Shown here: positions 30,381 to 36,453 of the stretch, in pieces
Layout: the number at the start of each line of letters is the position of its first letter
Position numbering within the stretch: the first letter of the stretch is position 1
NCBI RefSeq assembly: GCF_014191715.1
Contig: NZ_JACHWY010000001.1
Location: 124,001-188,000, forward strand
Length of the DNA: 64,000 nt
DNA from: Litorivivens lipolytica
Lineage (GTDB): Bacteria > Pseudomonadota > Gammaproteobacteria > Pseudomonadales > Spongiibacteraceae
Direction of reading: 5' to 3'
The notes under the pieces: generated by a model
Told to the model about the DNA's origin: nothing
Seen by the model: the letters and a program-made list of their open reading frames with translations, nothing else
Database searches by the model: none
Translations under genes and position numbers: made by a program

Positions 30381-30464
30381 GCCTAACAAGGCCAAGCACC
30401 GCGACGTATTTTTCGTTCCGCCTGAGGCTCCACAAAAAATACGCGCGTGTTGGCGGCGTTAGGC
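30381..30464 (+). repeat. attC: attC of cassette 2 (family A)
   Basis: GCCTAAC at 30381 to GTTAGGC at 30458-30464. Family A sequence with a few substitutions (CGTTCCGCCTGAGGC centre). Confidence 0.93.
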
Positions 30465-30487
30465 ATTCTTAACTATCGGAGTAAATA

Positions 30488-31027
30488 ATGAGATTGTTGA
30501 TTTTAGTTGTATCTGTATTTTTTATGTCTGCTTGCAGTACTAATGAGCAAGTTCGTCAGCCGCATGAAATAGAAAACACAGTCACTCTTGAATATTTTGG
30601 GTCAAGGAATGATATTTTTCGCTCAGGCGATCAAGCAGTCTTTACAACAAATATTCAGGCAAAGGAAAGCCCTGCCAATTCCAATTATCGTGTCGATTTT
30701 CCTCTTTCTTATGCTGTGTTTTGTAATGCGCAAAAGTCTGAATGTAAGCATGCGGTAGTAAAATCCTCTATTAAATATAAAGTTGTTAAGTCGGAACCAG
30801 GGCTTTTAACTCTTGTAGGTACATTCTCCTCCGAGATGGGTCGCTCTAAATCATTGGAGTCCTCTCTTTCTAGGTCTGGAAATAAAACAACGTCCAGCGT
30901 CGCTAGTGGAGTCCCCATAATTTCAGAAGAGAGGCAAGAAAGAGATATTTATCTTGCTCTTGCGAAAGGAGAAAAAGTCATATTAAACGGCATCTCAGGA
31001 GATAGGGTTGCCTTATATGTGCAATAA
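30488..31027 (+). CDS. cassette 3: lipoprotein of unknown function
   Basis: 179 residues. A clear lipoprotein signal peptide ends in lipobox MSAC. The mature part is Ser/Lys/Val-rich with beta-strand character and two cysteines in FCNAQKSECKH that could pair in the periplasm. Codon use is visibly AT-richer than the backbone, a sign of transfer. CGGAG precedes ATG 30488. No family recognised. Confidence 0.68.
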   Translation: MRLLILVVSVFFMSACSTNEQVRQPHEIENTVTLEYFGSRNDIFRSGDQAVFTTNIQAKESPANSNYRVDFPLSYAVFCNAQKSECKHAVVKSSIKYKVVKSEPGLLTLVGTFSSEMGRSKSLESSLSRSGNKTTSSVASGVPIISEERQERDIYLALAKGEKVILNGISGDRVALYVQ

Positions 31028-31120
31028 GCCTAACAAAGTGTTGTTGTCGCAGCGCGAAAGAGCCCGCGCTGCTGGGACGCCTTCGCTGACGCTCCGGCGC
31101 CCCAAAACACGGCGTTAGCT
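31028..31120 (+). repeat. attC: attC of cassette 3
   Basis: GCCTAAC at 31028 to GTTAGCT at 31114-31120. Inner arms GTGTTGTTGTCGC and the matching 3' part with CAAAACACGGC; sequence unlike family A. Confidence 0.88.
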
Positions 31121-31135
31121 CTCTAGGAGTATCGG

Positions 31136-31546
31136 GTGGATACCAATGAAGGAAGAGTTTACTTCTCTCTAGATGGTGATGATTTTGATCCAGATGAAAT
31201 GACCATATTTCTGGGGATTGAACCAACATCAATTAGACGTAAAGGCTCAAAGGTTCCCGGCAAAATTCCGAAAATGAATTCATGGGAGCTTTCAACTGAA
31301 AATATTGTTAACGAATACATCGATGTATTTGAAATGTCCACAGAGATAGTCAACAAACTAAAGGCCAAGAAGGAGCTTATTCTTCAGGCAAAGGACCGAT
31401 TCAACGTCTTGCCAAGATTTGAAGTGGTTTTATGGTTTTCCATGAATGAAGAGCATTCAACTCCTGCAATAGGTTTCGAAGTTGAAACAGTAGAGTTTTT
31501 GGGTGAAATTGGTGCATTTGTTGATATTGATACATATAAGCACTAA
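31136..31546 (+). CDS. cassette 4: DUF4279 family protein
   Basis: 136 residues. It matches the DUF4279 outline: an opening beta-strand followed by FDPDEMTIFLGIEPTSIRRKG, then NSWELST and a C-terminal IGFEVETVEFLGEIGAFVDIDTY. Family function is not established; members are common in accessory regions. Translation probably starts at GTG 31136, with AGGAG at 31125-31129. The next in-frame starts lie too far inside the conserved region. Confidence 0.78.
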   Translation: MDTNEGRVYFSLDGDDFDPDEMTIFLGIEPTSIRRKGSKVPGKIPKMNSWELSTENIVNEYIDVFEMSTEIVNKLKAKKELILQAKDRFNVLPRFEVVLWFSMNEEHSTPAIGFEVETVEFLGEIGAFVDIDTYKH

Positions 31547-31554
31547 AGCAAAAG

Positions 31555-31636
31555 AGCTAACAAGCGGCTGCTGTCGGACTGGTAAAAGCTCCGGCTTCGC
31601 CTCCACTTTTACCAGCCGCAGAGCCGAGCGTTAGAT
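31555..31636 (+). repeat. attC: attC of cassette 4
   Basis: AGCTAAC at 31555 to GTTAGAT at 31630-31636. The long arms GGACTGGTAAAAG and CTTTTACCAG pair well. Confidence 0.9.
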
Positions 31637-31638
31637 GT

Positions 31639-32088
31639 ATGCACAAGTTTAGCCTGGTAATAGCTGTTGTAATGGTAGCGCTTTCAGGATGTGCGAATCA
31701 GCGAGTGGTTTTTATTGGTGAGCCTGTTGCGGTCCATAAAAGTCCGAGAGCATGTAGCGATTTTCAGGAAAGGGAAGTGCGGGGATTTGAAGAGGTATGT
31801 ATGAGCGCCGTCTATGAGCTTAACTACCGTGTTTTGAAATACGTGAGTCGTCCATCTTTTGCATCAGAACAGCACTTTTATGGTTTCTATCACTATCAAG
31901 GTGCACCGGCTTACACGGAGTATTCCCCCGCAATATTGGTACTTAAATCGGTGCGCGGCTCTAAAATCTTAGAAAGTATTGCACCGGCAATGAAATTCGG
32001 TGCGGAGTGGAAGTATTGCGAACAAGATAATGAGTTTGGGCAATGTATAGCGTGGCAGTCGGTTGAAGATTATGCGGCAGCTAATTAA
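31639..32088 (+). CDS. cassette 5: lipoprotein of unknown function
   Basis: 149 residues with a lipoprotein signal (lipobox LSGC). The mature part carries four further cysteines (ACSDFQ, EVCMSA, KYCEQD, QCIAW), likely disulfide-linked in the periplasm. Not recognised. ATG lies only eight bases inside the cassette (TTAGATGT-ATG), so any Shine-Dalgarno sequence must come from the preceding attC, and none is obvious there. Translation may therefore depend on the upstream cassette. Confidence 0.66.
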   Translation: MHKFSLVIAVVMVALSGCANQRVVFIGEPVAVHKSPRACSDFQEREVRGFEEVCMSAVYELNYRVLKYVSRPSFASEQHFYGFYHYQGAPAYTEYSPAILVLKSVRGSKILESIAPAMKFGAEWKYCEQDNEFGQCIAWQSVEDYAAAN

Positions 32089-32091
32089 AAC

Positions 32092-32175
32092 ATCTAACAA
32101 GGCCAAGCACCGCGACGTATTTTTCGTTGCGCCTGCGGCTACACAAAAAATACGCGCGTGTTGGCGGCGTTATGG
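32092..32175 (+). repeat. attC: attC of cassette 5 (family A)
   Basis: ATCTAAC at 32092 to GTTATGG at 32169-32175. Family A sequence. Confidence 0.93.
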
Positions 32176-32193
32176 CTCCTGATAGGTTATGAC

Positions 32194-32556
32194 ATGGACG
32201 AAACGAATATTAGGGCTGGCAAAGGATATAGCGTTGGTTTCTTTGGCTTTTTGGCAACAGCACCAGGTCTGCTTAGTATGGGAAACCTCGCGGCCTACGT
32301 AATATTGGCTTTATTCCTGTCTGTATTAGCGCAGGTCTCGCTACGCCATGTCGGCGTCAGCAGCAAGATCACGCTGGTTGGCTTTTCTGTATTTGTGTTT
32401 GGCTCCGGGATTCTTCTGCCCTTTTCCCAAACCAACGGCGGAATGGCAGGCGCGGTGTTAATAGGATATTGGCTTTTATTTGGCCTATTTTTTTACTTCA
32501 GATGCTGGGCTTCTATAAAAACTCACTTAGCAAAAAGCGGTGGCTCAATTGTTTAG
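32194..32556 (+). CDS. cassette 6: small integral membrane protein
   Basis: 120 residues with about four hydrophobic segments and a short charged N terminus (MDETNIRAGKG). Not recognised. ATG 32194 is chosen over the TTG at 32158, which lies in the previous attC. A weak AGG lies ten bases upstream. Expected to sit in the inner membrane. Confidence 0.62.
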   Translation: MDETNIRAGKGYSVGFFGFLATAPGLLSMGNLAAYVILALFLSVLAQVSLRHVGVSSKITLVGFSVFVFGSGILLPFSQTNGGMAGAVLIGYWLLFGLFFYFRCWASIKTHLAKSGGSIV

Positions 32557-32562
32557 TAAAAG

Positions 32563-32664
32563 CCATAACAAGGCGCGTCAATCGCCCGGCAAAAGGCCGC
32601 CGGGCTGGGACGCTTTACTCTCCGCTTCGCTCCGAGTAAACCGCCCTTGCGCGCGGCGTTAATG
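32563..32664 (+). repeat. attC: attC of cassette 6
   Basis: CCATAAC at 32563 to GTTAATG at 32658-32664. Paired arms AAGGCGCG/CGCGCGGCG and a GTTTACTC-type centre. Confidence 0.88.
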
Positions 32665-32965
32665 GGCATGATGGTTTTCGCGTAATTCGCGTGCGGCACT
32701 TCGGTTTGGGTAAAATCCGTGCGCTTCGGAAACTGTGAGCAAGATTAGGGCTAGGTGTGGGTTCTTAACCGCCAGCCCGCTGCGGTAGTTGGTTCCTTCC
32801 TGTTTGGGTTCGGTGGTAAATTGAAGTCCTGCAGTTTCTGGGGTGGGCCACCGCCTAAGGTTCCGCCTGAGCAACTGGCTTGCATGGCTCACTTGGGCAC
32901 CGCAAGCGTCACTTTGTAGCGCAGATTTGTGCAAAAGGAGTTGTAGTGAAAATGTGCCGTCATGC
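32659..32965. other. cassette 7 body: no convincing sense-strand gene
   Basis: A 307-base cassette body between two good attC sites. On the sense strand only very short frames occur. The antisense strand has an open frame of 91 codons (32659-32934) with a segment reading GLAVKNPHLALILL, but no clear start signal was found and it opposes the array. It may be a non-coding cassette, an antisense gene or a promoter-carrying cassette. No promoter was identified with confidence. Confidence 0.6.
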
Positions 32966-33041
32966 CATTAACAAGGTAAGGCAGAGCGACATGAGAACCG
33001 CCGCTTCGCTCTGGTTCTCACGCGCCTGCTTACGGCGTTAG
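32952..33041 (+). CDS. short frame running through attC7 (doubtful)
   Basis: ATG 32952 (or GTG 32946, five bases after AGGAG at 32936-32940) opens a frame of 29 codons that translates the whole of attC7 and stops at the TAG formed by the core GTTAGAA. The ribosome-binding site is the only one in cassette 7. It may be real, but a frame through an attC can arise by chance. Confidence 0.25.
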   Translation: MCRHAINKVRQSDMRTAASLWFSRACLRR

Positions 33042-33043
33042 AA
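32966..33043 (+). repeat. attC: attC of cassette 7
   Basis: CATTAAC at 32966 to GTTAGAA at 33037-33043. Arms ACATGAGAACC/GGTTCTCACGCG pair around a GCCGCTTCGCTCT centre. Confidence 0.9.
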
Positions 33044-33049
33044 GTTGCC

Positions 33050-33286
33050 ATGAAATATACAGATGGTAATCAAGCAAAGGTTGGAGATCAGGTTCTTATT
33101 GGAAAGAAGTACCATGGAGTTGTGGTGGCCGATATAGATGCTGGTGAATATTCAATAGAATACCCAAGAGAGCAATGGAGCTATCTTATTTCAGGGGTAA
33201 TGATTGATACTGACTTCGGGGGCTTGGTTCACTATGATCAAGAGAGCTTAGTTGGCGAAGTTATAGAGTTGGTGAAACGTGGCTGA
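33050..33286 (+). CDS. cassette 8: small conserved hypothetical protein
   Basis: 78 residues, acidic, beta-rich. The pattern GDQVLIGKKYHGVVVADIDAG, then EYPREQWSYL, GVMIDTDFGG and LVHY suggests a compact beta-barrel-like fold of the kind often seen in small immunity or accessory proteins, but no family was assigned. ATG 33050 lies 12 bases inside the cassette with no strong ribosome-binding site. Confidence 0.62.
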   Translation: MKYTDGNQAKVGDQVLIGKKYHGVVVADIDAGEYSIEYPREQWSYLISGVMIDTDFGGLVHYDQESLVGEVIELVKRG

Positions 33287-33292
33287 GATAAC

Positions 33293-33379
33293 TTCTAACC
33301 AGGTGCTGTTGTCGCCGCTACGCGGCTGGGACCTCCGTTGCGCTGCGCTTCACTTCGGCCCCAAAGCAAGGCGTTATGA
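33293..33379 (+). repeat. attC: attC of cassette 8
   Basis: TTCTAAC at 33293 to GTTATGA at 33373-33379. Arms GTGCTGTTGTCGC and the matching CAAAGCAAGGC part. Confidence 0.87.
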
Positions 33380-33400
33380 GTAATCGCAGAGGATGCATAT

Positions 33401-33796
33401 ATGCCGCGTAGAATGACGGCAACCAAGGAAGGAACTCATCAAGTTCTCAAGAACTCCTCATTCGAAAGCTTGGTAGTGAGCTGGCTAATGCAAGATGGAT
33501 GGCAGGTGTTTGTTCCAATTTTGGATAATGGTCACCAGACAGATATTCTCATTTCAGATGGCCCAAATTACCACAGGATACAGGTCAAAACCGTAGAAGC
33601 TGCCGGAGAGGACCACAAGCTTGAGAATCGCTGGCGAGATAGTAGCGTTGATGTTGTGGTCGTTTTCGCGCGGAATGCGAATTGGGGCTATATCATGCCC
33701 GCATTTACTCAAAATCAGCGGCGCCTCAACGCGGAGGGGCATCAAAAGTTCCTCCACACTAAAAAGTCGTTCTTAAAGGCATTTCATAAGCTATGA
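33401..33796 (+). CDS. cassette 9: PD-(D/E)XK-like nuclease
   Basis: 131 residues, a single compact domain. A Glu in the first helix (Glu22 in SFESLVVSWL), Asp48 in GHQTDILI, and Gln61/Lys63 in RIQVKTVE reproduce the E...D...(Q/E)xK core of the PD-(D/E)XK superfamily, in the size range of archaeal Holliday-junction or homing-type nucleases. A GAGGATGCATAT stretch precedes ATG 33401. No partner methylase or accessory gene is in the cassette. DNA cleavage is inferred from the motif; defence or recombination roles are both open. Confidence 0.72.
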   Translation: MPRRMTATKEGTHQVLKNSSFESLVVSWLMQDGWQVFVPILDNGHQTDILISDGPNYHRIQVKTVEAAGEDHKLENRWRDSSVDVVVVFARNANWGYIMPAFTQNQRRLNAEGHQKFLHTKKSFLKAFHKL

Positions 33797-33800
33797 AAAC

Positions 33801-33890
33801 TCATAACAAGTGGCGGCAATACGCACCCTGCGGGTGCCGGACGCCAAAAACGCTGCGCTTATTTTGGCGCCGTTGCGCCAGGCGTTAAGT
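33801..33890 (+). repeat. attC: attC of cassette 9 (family B)
   Basis: TCATAAC at 33801 to GTTAAGT at 33884-33890. Almost identical to the attC of cassette 11. Confidence 0.93.
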
Positions 33891-33903
33891 GCTAAGGAGA
33901 GTT

Positions 33904-34479
33904 ATGGCTCAGAATCCGTTTTATGTTTATGCGCTTAAAGACCCGAGGCAAAAACCAGCCAAGCCGTTCTATATCGGAAAGGGCACCGGAAATCGTGCTT
34001 GGGAGCATCTGAACGAAGTATCTGATTCAGAGAAGAGTGGAGTAATTCAAGAAATTCACGATGCGGGGCTCAAAGTTTTGCATACGGTGATTTCAGATAA
34101 CCTTACCGAAGAACAAGCTTTAAAAATTGAAGCAGAGTTAATCTCGGCATTTGGCATTCGTTCTCAAGGTGGTTTGCTTACAAATCGAGTTAGGCCAAAC
34201 CCAGAAAACATTTCAAAAAAAGTTAAAGTCAATATTCCAGAGGGGTGCTACGAAAAGGCACAGATGGGATTGGATTTTATAAAATCAGCAATAATGGAGC
34301 TTGCTAAGGCTAATCCGTCAGGTATTAAAAACTCAGATGCCGCCAAATATCTTGGGCTTCAGTCTGATTATGGTGGCGGCTCTAAAGATTACTTAAGCTA
34401 CAGCATTCTGGGTATTTTAATGAAAGAGGGTCGGATGGTGCGCAATGAGAAAAAGAAACATGTTGCCAAATCCGAGTAA
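33904..34479 (+). CDS. cassette 10: GIY-YIG nuclease-domain protein
   Basis: 191 residues. The GIY-YIG fold is clear: YVY at residues 7-9, YIG at 23-25, Arg31 in GNRAWEHL, a Glu-containing helix (EEQALKIEAELISAFG) and a closing Asn (LLTNRV). It resembles the LEM-3/COG3680 branch. The C-terminal part (about 100-191) looks like a helical winged-helix-type DNA-binding domain (SGIKNSDAAKYLGL...SYSILGILMKEGRMVR). AAGGAG precedes ATG 33904. Probably a DNA-cleaving protein; target unknown. Confidence 0.82.
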   Translation: MAQNPFYVYALKDPRQKPAKPFYIGKGTGNRAWEHLNEVSDSEKSGVIQEIHDAGLKVLHTVISDNLTEEQALKIEAELISAFGIRSQGGLLTNRVRPNPENISKKVKVNIPEGCYEKAQMGLDFIKSAIMELAKANPSGIKNSDAAKYLGLQSDYGGGSKDYLSYSILGILMKEGRMVRNEKKKHVAKSE

Positions 34480-34482
34480 AGC

Positions 34483-34554
34483 ACTTAACAAGCGCATGTT
34501 GTCGGACTGGTTTTCCGCTGCGCTCCAAACCAGCCGCAAATGCGGGCGTTAGGT
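34483..34554 (+). repeat. attC: attC of cassette 10
   Basis: ACTTAAC at 34483 to GTTAGGT at 34548-34554. Short site, arms GCATGTTGTCGGACTGGTTT and AAACCAGCCGCAAATGC. Confidence 0.92.
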
Positions 34555-34557
34555 GCT

Positions 34558-34941
34558 ATGAATCTCTCTACCCTGAAAGCTCGAGCTCAGCAACTGAAGC
34601 AGCATACACTAACGGTCTATTTCGCAGCTCGTGATCCACGCACGCCATTCTTCGTGCGTGTCTTGGCTGTGCTCGTCGCGGCTTACGCGCTCAGTCCCAT
34701 TGACCTGATCCCGGATTTCATTCCTGTTATCGGCTACCTCGACGACATTGTGATTATCCCTCTTGGTTTGGCTGCGGTCGTGCGTCTTACTCCGCCAGCC
34801 GTTCTGGCATCGGCGCGTGCTCAGGCCCAACAAACCGCAAGCCGGCCAGTCAGCTACTCCGCCGCTGTGTTTGTTGTCGTAGTCTGGCTTGCGGTAGGTT
34901 GGCTTATAATCCGTTGGGTCATTAATGCAGCGCGCACCTAA
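34558..34941 (+). CDS. cassette 11: DUF1232 (YkvA-like) membrane protein
   Basis: 127 residues. The DUF1232 signature is complete: ARDPRTPFFVRVLAVLVAAY, ALSPIDLIPDFIPVIGYLDD, then IPLGLAAVVRL; a C-terminal membrane anchor follows. Family role unknown. ATG lies nine bases after the recombination point and the core GTTAGGT itself supplies AGGTG five bases upstream, so the recombination site doubles as ribosome-binding site. The stop TAA is the TAA of the inverse core. Confidence 0.88.
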   Translation: MNLSTLKARAQQLKQHTLTVYFAARDPRTPFFVRVLAVLVAAYALSPIDLIPDFIPVIGYLDDIVIIPLGLAAVVRLTPPAVLASARAQAQQTASRPVSYSAAVFVVVVWLAVGWLIIRWVINAART

Positions 34942-35025
34942 CAAGTGGCGGCAATACGCACCCTCCGGGTGCCGGACGCCAAAAACGCTGCGCTTATTTT
35001 GGCGCCGTTGCGCCAGGCGTTAAAG
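34936..35025 (+). repeat. attC: attC of cassette 11 (family B)
   Basis: ACCTAAC at 34936 to GTTAAAG at 35019-35025. Copy of the cassette 9 attC with one or two differences in the body. Confidence 0.93.
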
Positions 35026-35033
35026 GTTATTTC

Positions 35034-35351
35034 GTGGCGTTGAGAGCGTTTTTTGACAGTTTCGATAAGGTCTTCCTTCCTCTTTGCGTATTAGTTCTAT
35101 GTGCAGCTCTTATGCAATACTTCCGAATAGTAGAGTTGGCCGTAGAAAATAGAATGCTATGGTATTTTTGGGGCGTGCTGTGGGGTTTCAGAATGCTTTA
35201 TCGAGTCCAGTTCGGGTATGAGACTAGGCTTGGGTACGCACGAATTCCGGGCCTGAATAGCGATAATGATAGTTTAGACAGAGCAATTGCGTTTGTAGTT
35301 TGTTTTTCTGTGATGGGGTTAAGTATTTGGCATATAGTAAAAAACCTTTAA
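35034..35351 (+). CDS. cassette 12: small membrane protein
   Basis: 105 residues with about three hydrophobic segments, aromatic-rich middle (MLWYFWGVLWGFRMLYR). Not recognised. It begins at GTG 35034, nine bases after the core, and ends on the TAA of the inverse core CTTTAAC. No strong Shine-Dalgarno is visible. Confidence 0.58.
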   Translation: MALRAFFDSFDKVFLPLCVLVLCAALMQYFRIVELAVENRMLWYFWGVLWGFRMLYRVQFGYETRLGYARIPGLNSDNDSLDRAIAFVVCFSVMGLSIWHIVKNL

Positions 35352-35430
35352 CAAGGCCAAGCACCGCGACGTATTTTTCGTTGCGCCTACGGCTACACAA
35401 AAAAATACGCGCGTGTTGGCGGCGTTAGGC
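35346..35430 (+). repeat. attC: attC of cassette 12 (family A)
   Basis: CTTTAAC at 35346 to GTTAGGC at 35424-35430. Family A, with one extra A in the 3' A-run. Confidence 0.93.
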
Positions 35431-35453
35431 ATCACATCAAGTTGCGGTGGATC

Positions 35454-36347
35454 ATGAAGGCATTGGGAGCGAAACTTGACCTACAACTCTGGCGGATTCC
35501 GTCTGAGATTCCGGAGCATGAGCAAACTTCGATCATTTCAGTCGGGTCAGCATCCGTACGACTGAGAGATACTGGAGGCACTGGAAATTCGTTGGTGTTC
35601 CTCTGTGACCCGCCAATTACCGTTGAGGCATATGACGGTCTGATTAGTGCATTTAGCCCCGATTTCAGGGTGATTGTTGCTGAGGTGCCTGGGTTTGGAT
35701 TCTCACGAGCCTCATCTGGTCGGCAACTATCGTTCACCGGTGCCGTCGAAATTGTTGAGACTGCACTTGCCAGCTTGGAGCTGAAATCCGTCGTTCTATT
35801 CGGCCCCTGCATATGCGGCTTTGTGGCAACTGAAATCGCGTCGCGGGGGAATCTTCCTGTCGCGGGTGTCGTTCTGATGCAAGCTCCGGACAAGGAGGGG
35901 ATGCTGGCCTGGGTAGAACGAATGGACCCGAAAGGTCTACTTCGAGTCCCATTATTCGGTCAGATGCTGCTAAAGCTCAACGCAAAGAAGACGGTAAAGT
36001 TTTGGCTGAAATACGCCACGGCCAAGATTTTCGATCCGAGTTCAATAATTGATGTGACGACCCAATCTTTGGAGGATGGTGGCGGCTACCCTTTAGCGAC
36101 CATGCTGCAATCTTGGTCTGCCGGGACAAAGGATGCCGGCCTCGAAATTCCGGGTTTGATCATTTGGGGGCGACAGGATCGATCTCATTTGGAGACACCG
36201 TCGGAGTGTACCCGCGCACACTTGGTCAACGGTGAGGTCATTGAATTTCCAGATTGCGGCCATTTTTCCGAGTTGGAGAAGCCTGCAGAGTTTGCTGCTA
36301 CGGTCAGGCCATTCTTAAGCCGTTGCCTCGACGGTAGTGATGCCTAA
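35454..36347 (+). CDS. cassette 13: alpha/beta hydrolase with Cys at the nucleophile position
   Basis: 297 residues, alpha/beta-hydrolase fold. The nucleophile elbow reads FGPCICGFV, so Cys119 stands where Ser is usual. The acid is probably Asp242 (IWGRQDRSHLE) and the base His270 (DCGHFSELEKP). The N-terminal part has the expected VFLCDPP oxyanion loop and VPGFGFSRAS motif. Cys-nucleophile hydrolases such as dienelactone hydrolase are active, but sequence cannot tell activity or substrate here. The stop TAA comes from the inverse core GCCTAAC. Base composition is closer to the backbone than in other cassettes. Confidence 0.78.
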   Translation: MKALGAKLDLQLWRIPSEIPEHEQTSIISVGSASVRLRDTGGTGNSLVFLCDPPITVEAYDGLISAFSPDFRVIVAEVPGFGFSRASSGRQLSFTGAVEIVETALASLELKSVVLFGPCICGFVATEIASRGNLPVAGVVLMQAPDKEGMLAWVERMDPKGLLRVPLFGQMLLKLNAKKTVKFWLKYATAKIFDPSSIIDVTTQSLEDGGGYPLATMLQSWSAGTKDAGLEIPGLIIWGRQDRSHLETPSECTRAHLVNGEVIEFPDCGHFSELEKPAEFAATVRPFLSRCLDGSDA

Positions 36348-36440
36348 CAAATCGCTGCAGCGGACATTTGACCCGCCACCTGCTTTTGCTGCCGCAAAAT
36401 CAGGCGTCGCCTCAAATGCCGCTGAGCTCAGGCGTTAGCC
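36342..36440 (+). repeat. attC: attC of cassette 13
   Basis: GCCTAAC at 36342 to GTTAGCC at 36434-36440. Arms AGCGGACATTTGA and TCAAATGCCGCT pair well. Confidence 0.9.
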
Positions 36441-36453
36441 ATAGGAGGTGGCA

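Noticed and set aside
32659-32934. Antisense 91-codon frame in cassette 7 as a gene
   Set aside because: It opposes the array and has no visible ribosome-binding site, and its end lies on the recombination core. Kept only as a note in the cassette 7 entry.
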